Positions 1-5,083 of a stretch of DNA of 7,826 bases are shown here, piece after piece (within the stretch, counting starts at the first letter, position 1; each line of letters begins with the position of its first letter). A model generated the notes under the pieces. That model was not told the origin of the DNA. It saw only the letters and a list, made by a program, of their open reading frames with translations, and did no database searches. The position numbers and the translations under genes are program-made. This DNA is from Nitrospinota bacterium. GTDB taxonomy: Bacteria; Nitrospinota; Nitrospinia; Nitrospinales; VA-1. The stretch is taken from contig JADFGI010000138.1 in NCBI GenBank assembly GCA_022567815.1, positions 1-7,826 of the forward strand, read 5' to 3'.

Positions 1-1
1 T

Positions 2-682
2 TTTCAGACCGTGGGCGAGACCGTCGTTAAAAAATCAGGCGGCTTGGCGAATGACAGTTTCGTCACCCGCATTCTGTCGCGTTCTGTCTCCCACCGATTG
101 ACCCGACTGCTACTAAACACCCGGTTCACACCGAACCAGATCACGATGTTGAGTTTATTTCTGGGCCTTGGGTCGGCGCTGTGTTTTTTTCAGGGCGGCT
201 ACGCGATGGGCGTGAGCGGTGCGGGGTTGTTGCTGTTATCCATCTGGGTGGATGGCGTGGATGGAGAAATCGCACGTATCAAATTAATGGAATCTCCGTT
301 CGGCGCCAAGCTGGATATCCTTTGCGATAATGTCGTGCATGTCGCCGTATTTTTTTCCATCGGCATGGGATTATACAATATCCATGGCGAGACCATTTTT
401 TTGATACTCGGCGGCTTGGCCGCCTCTGGCAGTTTGCTTGCCTTCCTCCTTCTGAGCGAAGGTATCATTGAAAGCAAATCCACAACAAATTCCAGCCAGG
501 AAAATGTCCAGAAGAAAAATGGTTTTGTTGATAAACTGGCCAATCGCGACTTCACTCATTTCCTGTTCGTGCTGGCCCTGTTGGATCAGTTATGGATTTT
601 TATCTGGCTGACCGCCGTTGGAGTTAACCTGATGGCTCTGTATCTTTTGCTGTCCGGCAGGTTAAGAAAAAAACCAGCGTGA
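2..682 (+). CDS. CDP-alcohol phosphatidyltransferase domain protein (5' partial)
   Basis: This is an integral-membrane enzyme that transfers a phosphoalcohol from a CDP-alcohol to an acceptor alcohol, in phospholipid or compatible-solute phosphodiester synthesis. Residue numbers count the GTG at position 11 as 1. The full family signature D1xxD2GxxAR..GxxxDxxxD is present: D81, D84, G85, A88, R89, G98, D102, D106. The four Asp residues bind metal and substrate in this family. Hydrophobic stretches lie at about 44-62, 64-80, 108-125, 128-148 and 181-216. The segment RFTPNQIT before the first helix is typical of the family. The GTG at 11 has no ribosome binding site and the frame stays open to the window edge, so I treat the gene as truncated. 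Known relatives often carry an N-terminal nucleotidyltransferase domain, as in bifunctional inositol-phosphate enzymes, but that part would lie outside the window. The acceptor substrate cannot be told. The family call is firm. Confidence 0.9.
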   Translation, partial: FQTVGETVVKKSGGLANDSFVTRILSRSVSHRLTRLLLNTRFTPNQITMLSLFLGLGSALCFFQGGYAMGVSGAGLLLLSIWVDGVDGEIARIKLMESPFGAKLDILCDNVVHVAVFFSIGMGLYNIHGETIFLILGGLAASGSLLAFLLLSEGIIESKSTTNSSQENVQKKNGFVDKLANRDFTHFLFVLALLDQLWIFIWLTAVGVNLMALYLLLSGRLRKKPA

Positions 683-684
683 CG

Positions 685-707
685 CTCGCTCCCGCGAGGG
701 GGAGTTT
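685..707 (+). terminator. Possible weak terminator hairpin after the CDP-alcohol transferase gene
   Basis: Two mutually exclusive short hairpins start 3 nt after the stop codon. CTCGC (685-689) pairs with GCGAG (694-698), and CTCCC (689-693) pairs with GGGAG (700-704). The second is followed by only three T residues. The position fits a transcription end, but the stems are 5 bp and the T-tract is poor, so this is a weak call. Confidence 0.3.
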
Positions 708-770
708 GCTCACGCCGTGCAATGTTTCTTGGCTAACTTTATATCCTGCTTCGCGAGGAAATTAACTGAT

Positions 771-803
771 CGTCGTTGCGAGGAGGGCTAGCGACGAAGC
801 CGT
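771..803 (+). repeat. Dispersed palindromic repeat, CGTCGTTGCGAG type (left copy)
   Basis: The copy begins CGTCGTTGCGAG and ends in the GCGACGAAGC motif. CGTCG (771-775) can pair with CGACG (792-796). It resembles the CGTCATTGCGAG...GAAGCAATC repeats I recall as dispersed in many bacterial genomes. An opposed copy lies at 948-983, whose end CTCGCGACGACG matches the reverse complement of the first 12 bases here at 11 of 12 positions. Family membership rests on memory, not on a search. Confidence 0.6.
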
Positions 804-820
804 TATATTATTCCCAAGCT

Positions 821-840
821 TTCGTGCCCCGCAGGGGTAA
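821..840 (+). repeat. 20-bp hairpin repeat, copy 1 (CCCC-GCA-GGGG)
   Basis: The 20 bases here match 2374-2393 at 17 of 20 positions, both reading TTC(A/G)TGCCCCG(C/G)AGGGGTA. The core CCCC (827-830) and GGGG (834-837) form a 4-bp stem with a 3-nt loop. Both copies are intergenic and lie on either side of the nagZ-like gene. Function is unknown; it may be part of a larger dispersed element. Confidence 0.45.
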
Positions 841-947
841 ATCCAGCCTATTAGCATGGAGGCAATATTCAATAATTTTATTTTGCGCTTAATAACCATT
901 GTAACGAGACAACCTATTAGCGAATTGGCCCTCAGCTCTTAGGAGCT

Positions 948-983
948 GGATCGCCACGCCGCTTGTAGCGGCTCGCGACGACG
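948..983 (-). repeat. Dispersed palindromic repeat, CGTCGTCGCGAG type (right copy, inverted)
   Basis: Read on the minus strand it begins CGTCGTCGCGAG and ends GTGGCGATCC. Inside is a perfect hairpin, GCCGCT (958-963), TGT, AGCGGC (967-972). TCGC (951-954) can pair with GCGA (975-978) to extend it. With the left copy it forms an inverted pair bounding 213 bp. It lies 20 bp past the stop codon of the minus-strand nagZ-like gene, so the RNA could fold as a 3' end, but there is no U-tract. Confidence 0.6.
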
Positions 984-1003
984 AGTTAGGCAGTCTACAC
1001 CCG

Positions 1004-2098
1004 CTAAGGCTGAAGATGCGATTGCATCTCCTCCACCAATTTTTGGTGATCCTTGGCCAGGGACACCAGGTCGGTAAGGCCGGATTCCGCAGGGGGCATT
1101 TTACTTTTTATTTGCAAAATTCTTTGCACGGACCGGTCAATGGTTGGGCCAGGGATTTGTCCGGTTTCAACATCCCGCACCATCTGTGCCAAGAAGGCTT
1201 TTACTTTCCCGGTGTCGTGGCAAAACAGGAACAGGTCGATGCCCGCCTGAGTTCCAAGCGTGGCAAAAGATTCAAAGGCAATGTGGTCCTCCACCGCTTT
1301 CATTTCCAGGTCGTCAGAAATGATCAGGCCTTTGAACCCCAACTTTTCCCTCAGTAAATGTTGAAGGATAGGGATGGAAAAGGTGGCGGGAAATTTTTCG
1401 TCCCACGCATGGTAAATAACGTGAGCGGTCATGATAATTTCCAATCCATTTTGAATCGCCGCCCGAAATGGCGCAAGTTCAACGTTATGCAGGGTGGCAT
1501 CGTCACGGTCCACATGCGGCAGGGTGAGGTGGGAATCCTGGGACGTGTCGCCGTGGCCGGGAAAATGTTTTCCCACGGCCAGGACTCCGGCCTCCTGGAA
1601 TCCGCGCAGAAAAGCGACCCCCAGCTTGGAGGCCCATTCGGGCTCACCGCTGAAAGCCCGTTTTCCGATAATAGGGTTTTCAGGGTTGGTGTTGATGTCC
1701 AGCACCGGGGCGTAGTCCATATTGATTCCCACGGCGCGCATTTCCCGCCCAAGCGCCAGACCAAAGCGGTGCGCCAGGGGTTCTGAACGGGCGTTTCCAA
1801 GACAGCAGGGATCGGGAAACCGGGTGAATGGGGGTTTTAAGCGGGAGACGCGGCCTCCCTCCTGATCGACGGAAATGAACAGCGGCGCAAACGGCGGCGT
1901 GGAAAGCGCGAGTTTCTGGAGGTCGCCGATCATTCGCGTGAGTTGGCCTGGGTTTTCAAAGTTGCGCTCGAACAGAATCAGTCCACCGACATGATGGTTG
2001 ACGATGAGGTCTTCAATTTGAGGGTTGAGATCGGTTCCCTCAAATCCGGCCACCATCATCTGGCCGATTTTTTCACTTAATGAAGGCGGTGTTTTCAA
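1004..2098 (-). CDS. nagZ: Beta-N-acetylhexosaminidase, glycoside hydrolase family 3 (NagZ-like)
   Basis: In this family NagZ removes N-acetylglucosamine from GlcNAc-anhydroMurNAc-peptides during peptidoglycan recycling in the cytoplasm. The 364-aa protein is a single GH3 TIM-barrel domain of normal length. Visible motifs are SVDQEGGRVSR (76-86), KHFPGHGDTSQDSH (177-190) and IISDDLEMKAV (259-269). By analogy with characterised NagZ enzymes, D188 and H190 form the acid/base dyad and D262 is the nucleophile. I see no signal peptide, which fits a cytosolic enzyme. The start is a TTG at 2098. An in-frame stop lies four bases further upstream (2102-2104), so no earlier start exists, and the next in-frame ATG (residue 13) would cut into the conserved KIGQMMVAGF segment. 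An AGGAG lies 10 nt before the TTG. The gene stands alone between intergenic regions. Narrow NagZ function rather than another GH3 hexosaminidase activity is inferred from the motifs. Confidence 0.93.
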   Translation of the reverse strand: MKTPPSLSEKIGQMMVAGFEGTDLNPQIEDLIVNHHVGGLILFERNFENPGQLTRMIGDLQKLALSTPPFAPLFISVDQEGGRVSRLKPPFTRFPDPCCLGNARSEPLAHRFGLALGREMRAVGINMDYAPVLDINTNPENPIIGKRAFSGEPEWASKLGVAFLRGFQEAGVLAVGKHFPGHGDTSQDSHLTLPHVDRDDATLHNVELAPFRAAIQNGLEIIMTAHVIYHAWDEKFPATFSIPILQHLLREKLGFKGLIISDDLEMKAVEDHIAFESFATLGTQAGIDLFLFCHDTGKVKAFLAQMVRDVETGQIPGPTIDRSVQRILQIKSKMPPAESGLTDLVSLAKDHQKLVEEMQSHLQP

Positions 2099-2113
2099 CG
2101 ATCATGTTCTCCT
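2098..2113 (-). promoter_or_regulatory. Ribosome binding site and out-of-frame ATG at the nagZ start
   Basis: On the minus strand AGGAG (2113-2109) is followed after 3 nt by an ATG (2105-2103) and after 10 nt by the TTG (2098) that opens the long frame. The ATG is in another frame and reads only ten codons before a TGA inside the start of nagZ. Translation of nagZ therefore probably uses TTG, with an overlapping micro-ORF that could lower or couple initiation. Confidence 0.5.
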
Positions 2114-2285
2114 GATATGTAATAGGTGATTTGCATCAGGGTTGGATTGCAAGAGGGTCGTTCTTTGTAACGGGTTCAGGAATCGACCCTTCCTTCGATT
2201 TGACGGCCTTTGAAAATGCTTTATGTAAGGAATTTGGAAGTGAGACGATGCACCGGTTTGGCAGGCGTTGCCCGGCATTGCATCG

Positions 2286-2299
2286 TTATGTTAACATAA
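2286..2299. promoter_or_regulatory. Perfect 14-bp palindrome, candidate operator
   Basis: TTATGTTAACATAA is its own reverse complement. Its central 12 bases, TATGTTAACATA, recur exactly at 4885-4896, upstream of the 482-aa gene, with no similarity in the flanks. It lies 178 bp before the ketosynthase start and about 190 bp before the nagZ-like start. The dyad form and intergenic position suggest a binding site for a dimeric regulator; which one is unknown. Confidence 0.45.
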
Positions 2300-2373
2300 A
2301 TTCGTACACCGCTACGCCCCTTACAGGGGAAGAGAATACCAGGGCTGACGCTTGTGATATCCTTTCCGCGGCC

Positions 2374-2393
2374 TTCATGCCCCGGAGGGGTAC
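2374..2393 (+). repeat. 20-bp hairpin repeat, copy 2 (CCCC-GGA-GGGG)
   Basis: It matches 821-840 at 17 of 20 positions and keeps the CCCC/GGGG stem (2380-2383 with 2387-2390). A second hairpin of similar form, CCCC-TTACA-GGGG, is at 2317-2329. The heptamer GCTACGC occurs next to each (2311-2317 and 2394-2400), suggesting a partly duplicated intergenic element. Confidence 0.45.
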
Positions 2394-2477
2394 GCTACGC
2401 TCACCAGCCCCGAAAAACGTTGCGGCACACCCATCAGTGTTTCCATGGCTCTTAAAGAAAGAGGTCCACATTAATAT

Positions 2478-3731
2478 ATGTTACGACAAGTTGTCATTAC
2501 CGGTTTGGGCGCGGTCAGCCCCAACGGATTTGGAATAAAAAATTTCTGGGAAAATACCTGTAACGGGGTCAGCGGGGTGGCCCGCATCGCCAGTTTCGAC
2601 CCTGCGGGCCTTTCTTGCCAGGTTGCAGGTGAAATCAAGGCTTTAGATCCTTCGCGTTACTTTTCCAAGGCCGATCTGAAGAAACTGCCCCGCGCCGTTC
2701 CTGTGGCGGTGGCCGCCGCTATCGAGGCCTTGGACGAAGCGGGCATCGACCTGGGTTCCTTTAGTGAAGAAGATTTTGAAAGCATGGGGGTGATGGTTGG
2801 GAGCGGCGGCGCGGGTTTCGACTTTTCAGAAAAACAGTTTGAGATATTTTTCTCCGACCAGAAACATAAAATCAGTCCTTACGCGATATCCAATTCTCTG
2901 GTGGGAATGCTGTCCAGCGAGCTATCCATGTATTTTGGACTCCAGGGCCGCAGTCATGTGATTTCCAACGGATGCACCAGCTCCACCGATGCCATCGGGT
3001 ACGCGTTCAACGCGATCCGTTATGGTCAGGAGGTCTGGTTTCTCACCGGCGGTGTGGAGGCCTGCGTTACGCCGGCGATGATGTGCGGATTCGAGCGGAT
3101 GAAAGCCAACCCGGTGAATTTCAACGACGATCCCGTGCGGGCATCCCGGCCTTTTAATATCGACCGGGAAGGGTTTGTGTTGGCCGAGGGCGGCTGGATG
3201 ATGATTTTGGAGGAAATGGACCATGCCAAACGGCGGGGAGCGACGATCCTGGCGGAAATTCTGGGATATGGAACCACCTGCGACGCCTACCACCGCGTGG
3301 CGATCATGCCCGACGGCAAACAATCGACGCGGGCTCTGAAGCTGGCGATGAAGGACGCCGGGGTGAATAAGGAGGAAGTCGGGTACATCAATTTCCACGG
3401 CACCTCGACCGTCCTCAATGACAGGATAGAGACCCTGGCCGTGAAGAATGCGTTCAACAGCCATTCAATGAAGATTTCCTGCAGTTCGACGAAGTCGATG
3501 ATCGGGCATCCGCAGGGCGCATCCGGAGCGATGGGCGTCGCGGTTTCAGCGTTGTCGCTGAAAAACGGTTTTTTGACTCCCACCATAAACATGGAAAATC
3601 CGGACCCGGAATGCGATATGGACTATCTACCCAACGAAGGAAAAGAAAAATCTGTTAATATTGCCATCAGCAACTGCATTTCTTTTGGCTCGAAAAACTC
3701 TGCGCTGGTTCTCAAAAAATTTACAGGATAA
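2478..3731 (+). CDS. Beta-ketoacyl-ACP synthase, FabF/KAS-II-like, specialised subfamily
   Basis: It condenses an acyl thioester with malonyl-ACP in fatty-acid or polyketide-type chain extension. The 417-aa protein has the full two-lobed thiolase fold length. The triad is intact: C166 in SNGCTSS, H307 in NFHGTSTVLND and H344 in KSMIGHPQGASG, with the conserved lysine at K339. The nucleophile context is NGC, where housekeeping FabF usually has a TAC-type context. The C-terminal loop reads NCISFGSKN (399-407), where FabF has the Phe-containing GFGG gate, so I401 sits at the usual gating Phe position. These differences suggest a specialised chain or partner, not primary FabF; this is inference. 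No acyl carrier protein, ketoreductase or thioesterase gene is nearby. ATG 2478 is the only start near the 5' end because TAA lies at 2472-2474; GAGG is 13 nt upstream, a weak site. A lipoprotein gene follows after 7 nt. Confidence 0.93.
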   Translation: MLRQVVITGLGAVSPNGFGIKNFWENTCNGVSGVARIASFDPAGLSCQVAGEIKALDPSRYFSKADLKKLPRAVPVAVAAAIEALDEAGIDLGSFSEEDFESMGVMVGSGGAGFDFSEKQFEIFFSDQKHKISPYAISNSLVGMLSSELSMYFGLQGRSHVISNGCTSSTDAIGYAFNAIRYGQEVWFLTGGVEACVTPAMMCGFERMKANPVNFNDDPVRASRPFNIDREGFVLAEGGWMMILEEMDHAKRRGATILAEILGYGTTCDAYHRVAIMPDGKQSTRALKLAMKDAGVNKEEVGYINFHGTSTVLNDRIETLAVKNAFNSHSMKISCSSTKSMIGHPQGASGAMGVAVSALSLKNGFLTPTINMENPDPECDMDYLPNEGKEKSVNIAISNCISFGSKNSALVLKKFTG

Positions 3732-3738
3732 TGGGTCC

Positions 3739-4341
3739 ATGATGAAAAGACTCTCGACGACGATGGGCAACCGGAATTTGAAAGTTTGGGCTGGATTAGC
3801 GGCAATTCTCTGGCTGACCGCCTGCGGAAAGCTGTTGGGCGTCGATGTCACCATTGTCGATCAGAAAACCGCGCTGGAAAACCAGATCCTCGGAAGCTAT
3901 GAAGAGTTGGGAAAGGAAATGTTGCTTCTCGCCTCTGTCCGGTCTGTGGACGAAGAGGGTAAGCTGAAAACCGTCGCCGAAATCCCGCCGGGAAAAAGGG
4001 AAGCTATACGGGCCATGCAGAGACAGGAATTCAATCGCGACGATATCCAGGATTTCAAGAAAACGGGCATTGCGGGAGAGGGCAACGCTGGGTTGCTGAT
4101 TTTTTTCGCAAACCAAAAAACTGAACAAGACCCGCAGTTTAAAAGTTTTGCCCAGGCGATCATTCAGGAGGAAAACTATGATCGACTGACCATCCTCAAA
4201 CGTACCATCGCCACCAACGAAGCCTTCTCCGATGGCGACCTTCCCAAGGTGCAGAAAATTTTTGCCAGCCTCAACCGGGACAGCGCTCGACCGGGTGAAA
4301 AAATCCAACAGGAAAACGGCAAATGGACCGTTAAGAAGTAA
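3739..4341 (+). CDS. Lipoprotein, DUF1318/YdbL-like
   Basis: This is a 200-aa predicted lipoprotein. MMKR and later basic residues are followed by a hydrophobic stretch (about 16-27) and the lipobox LTAC, with the lipidated cysteine at C29. The mature part starts GKLLGVDVTIVDQKTALENQ, continues charged and mostly helical, and ends with PGEKIQQENGKWTVKK. The N-terminal ALENQILGSYEEL region and the PGE...NGKW tail recall DUF1318 (YdbL) proteins; this is from memory and moderate. In E. coli YdbL works with YnbE and the AsmA-like YdbH in outer-membrane lipid transport, but no such partner is visible here. The long open frame begins at 3661 inside the ketosynthase gene. I chose ATG 3739, 7 nt after that gene's stop, because it gives a proper signal peptide; ATG 3742 is equally possible. 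An AGGA lies 10 nt upstream. Close spacing suggests cotranscription with the ketosynthase. Confidence 0.8.
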   Translation: MMKRLSTTMGNRNLKVWAGLAAILWLTACGKLLGVDVTIVDQKTALENQILGSYEELGKEMLLLASVRSVDEEGKLKTVAEIPPGKREAIRAMQRQEFNRDDIQDFKKTGIAGEGNAGLLIFFANQKTEQDPQFKSFAQAIIQEENYDRLTILKRTIATNEAFSDGDLPKVQKIFASLNRDSARPGEKIQQENGKWTVKK

Positions 4342-4350
4342 GAGGAAGAA

Positions 4351-4602
4351 CTACCGGTAGGGCATTTGATTGCCTTGCAGTTGGCTGACAATGTCCAACT
4401 CAAACCGGTTTTCCTGCCGGACGAATTCTTCAAATTCTTTTGGACTTTTAAACTCGAAGATACGTGGTTCTTTCTGTCCGCAAATTTCCTCATCCTGTTC
4501 TACGGTCAGCGTATTTTTTTCAACGTTTTTGATAACAAATTTTTTGCGTGTTTCGAATTTTGTAAAAATTTCCTTATAAATCGGTTCAAGATTTAGTGCC
4601 AT
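4351..4602 (-). CDS. Small protein of unknown function (83 aa)
   Basis: I do not recognise this protein. It is a soluble, highly charged 83-aa chain with no signal peptide or membrane segment. Residues 20-40 look like beta strands (KKFVIKNVEKNTLTVEQDEE) and 52-66 like an acidic-basic helix (SPKEFEEFVRQENRF). A single cysteine is at 41. It is judged real because the ATG at 4602 has an excellent ribosome binding site (AGGAG, 7 nt spacing), the composition is protein-like, and it fits neatly between neighbours. Its stop lies 9 bp from that of the convergent lipoprotein gene, with no terminator between them. It may be a small fold of the PilZ or regulatory-subunit size class, but nothing in the sequence supports a specific role. 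Confidence 0.75.
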   Translation of the reverse strand: MALNLEPIYKEIFTKFETRKKFVIKNVEKNTLTVEQDEEICGQKEPRIFEFKSPKEFEEFVRQENRFELDIVSQLQGNQMPYR

Positions 4603-4616
4603 GATACTTCTCCTAC
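4603..4616 (-). promoter_or_regulatory. Ribosome binding site of the 83-aa gene
   Basis: AGGAGAAG on the minus strand (AGGAG at 4614-4610) stands 7 nt before the ATG at 4602. It is the best Shine-Dalgarno match among the gene starts visible in the window and fixes the start of this small gene. Confidence 0.8.
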
Positions 4617-4637
4617 TATGTACGGATTCATTAAGTG

Positions 4638-4671
4638 GTCACCCTGAGCTTAACGAAGAACTCAGTATGAC
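4638..4671. repeat. Dispersed inverted repeat, GTCACCCTGAG type
   Basis: GTCACCCTGAGCTT at the left is matched by an imperfect inverted arm ending CTCAGTATGAC at the right, around a central AACG-AAG turn. It closely resembles the GTCA(C/T)CCTGAGCTTGTCGAAGG repeats I recall from many bacterial genomes. It sits about 35 bp upstream of the 83-aa gene and may form a hairpin in RNA or a cruciform in DNA. Repeat family recognised from memory only. Confidence 0.6.
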
Positions 4672-4752
4672 ATCAAGCAAATAAGATTGTGAGTACGCTT
4701 TTTTAGCAACCTGCGGGATTTCTCAAAAATCCATCGCACGTAAATATTTGGT

Positions 4753-4767
4753 CCAGCGCTACGCTGG
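4753..4767. repeat. Perfect hairpin CCAGCG-CTA-CGCTGG
   Basis: A 6-bp perfect stem with a 3-nt loop; outer bases GTC and GAC can extend it past a 2-nt bulge. A second hairpin (GGATTT/AAATCC, 4716-4732) lies just to the left. No T-tract follows on either strand, so neither looks like an intrinsic terminator. Confidence 0.45.
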
Positions 4768-4866
4768 CTGACTTTTAGATGGATGTCATCGAAATGATGA
4801 TAGCTTTCTCCCGATCTGAAATCAATTAATTTGAAACCAGGATGCACCGAAAAAAATTCAAAAAAA

Positions 4867-4912
4867 GTTAACACTAAAAAAAACTATGTTAACATACGCC
4901 TCCAAATTTGGA
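4867..4912 (+). promoter_or_regulatory. Palindrome block, candidate control region of the 482-aa gene
   Basis: Three elements are packed into 46 bp. GTTAACA (4867-4873) and GTTAACA (4888-4894) are spaced exactly 21 bp apart, about two helical turns. The second lies inside the perfect palindrome TATGTTAACATA (4885-4896). After four bases comes another perfect palindrome, TCCAAATTTGGA (4901-4912). The 12-bp palindrome also occurs at 2287-2298. The block is A-rich and 172 bp upstream of the ATG at 5084. TTAACA matches five of six bases of a -35 hexamer, but no convincing -10 follows at the right distance. Operator function is inferred. Confidence 0.45.
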
Positions 4913-5016
4913 ACTCCAATATCTCTTGCAGGATATTGTGGGGATGCGATCAGGATCCATCATTCGGTTATGGGTTCTCTTAAAGTACACTCAGATTTAT
5001 AAACTTTCCTGCCAAG

Positions 5017-5060
5017 GCGTTTTTCTGAAACAACATCTGCTAAACGCTTTGGAAAAACGC
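5017..5060 (+). promoter_or_regulatory. Leader stem-loop before the 482-aa gene
   Basis: GCGTTTTTC (5017-5025) is the exact reverse complement of GAAAAACGC (5052-5060). Two G-U and two A-U pairs extend the RNA stem to 13 bp around an 18-nt loop (5030-5047). It ends 23 nt before the ATG at 5084, in a leader with no Shine-Dalgarno sequence. It may influence translation or RNA stability. Confidence 0.35.
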
Positions 5061-5083
5061 TTTCGCTTTTCACCCGGCTTTTT

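Larger units (their letters stand above)
683..1003. other. Non-coding intergenic region with hairpins and dispersed repeats
   Basis: This 321-bp gap lies between the stop codons of two convergent genes. No credible gene was seen. It holds a possible terminator hairpin (685-707), an inverted pair of palindromic repeats (771-803 and 948-983), and a CCCC-GCA-GGGG hairpin (827-837). It also has a 9-bp direct repeat CCTATTAGC (847-855 and 913-921) and a hairpin CAGCTC-TTAG-GAGCTG (933-948). The stretch 856-905 is AT-rich and otherwise featureless. Repeats of this kind often collect downstream of convergent genes. Confidence 0.75.
2106..2477. other. Non-coding region between the divergent nagZ-like and ketosynthase genes
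   Basis: This is about 370 bp of shared upstream sequence between two divergent genes. An open frame crosses it (2131-2538), but it has no recognisable protein features and overlaps the ketosynthase start, so I do not call it. Contents: a perfect 14-bp palindrome (2286-2299), a CCCC-TTACA-GGGG hairpin (2317-2329), and a CCCC-GGA-GGGG hairpin (2380-2390) within a 20-bp repeat shared with 821-840. GAGG at 2461-2464 is a poor, distant ribosome binding site for the gene at 2478. Promoters for both genes must lie here or upstream, but none stands out. Confidence 0.7.
4603..5083. other. Non-coding region rich in repeats and palindromes, between divergent genes
   Basis: This 481-bp gap separates the 83-aa gene (minus) from the 482-aa gene (plus). 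From left to right: a GTCACCCTGAG-type inverted repeat (4638-4671), a hairpin GGATTT-CTCAA-AAATCC (4716-4732) and a hairpin CCAGCG-CTA-CGCTGG (4753-4767). Then come an A-rich palindrome block (4867-4912) and a stem-loop (5017-5060). Short open frames at 4662-4874 (minus, GTG start) and 4908-5114 (plus, TTG start) lack ribosome binding sites and recognisable features, so they are not called. The stretch 4913-5010 shows nothing clear. Confidence 0.7.

Noticed and set aside
11..13. GTG as the true start of the CDP-alcohol transferase
   Set aside because: No ribosome binding site in the ten bases before it, and the frame is open to the edge. The N-terminus looks like an interdomain linker, so a truncated gene is more likely.
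683..1003. CRISPR-like or tandem array
   Set aside because: The repeats are few, inverted and unevenly spaced, with no regular spacers and no cas genes.
2200..2227. Possible sigma-70 promoter, TTGACG and TATGTA 16 bp apart
   Set aside because: The -35 is good, but the -10 matches only about half of consensus and the spacing is short. It is too weak to annotate.
2131..2538. A 135-codon plus-strand open frame
   Set aside because: It spans intergenic hairpins and runs 61 bp into the well-supported ketosynthase gene in another frame. The translation lacks domain-like composition.
4662..4874. A 70-codon minus-strand frame starting at GTG
   Set aside because: No ribosome binding site, and an in-frame stop lies just upstream. 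Two hairpins are embedded in it. It could be a decayed gene fragment, but I cannot tie it to any family.
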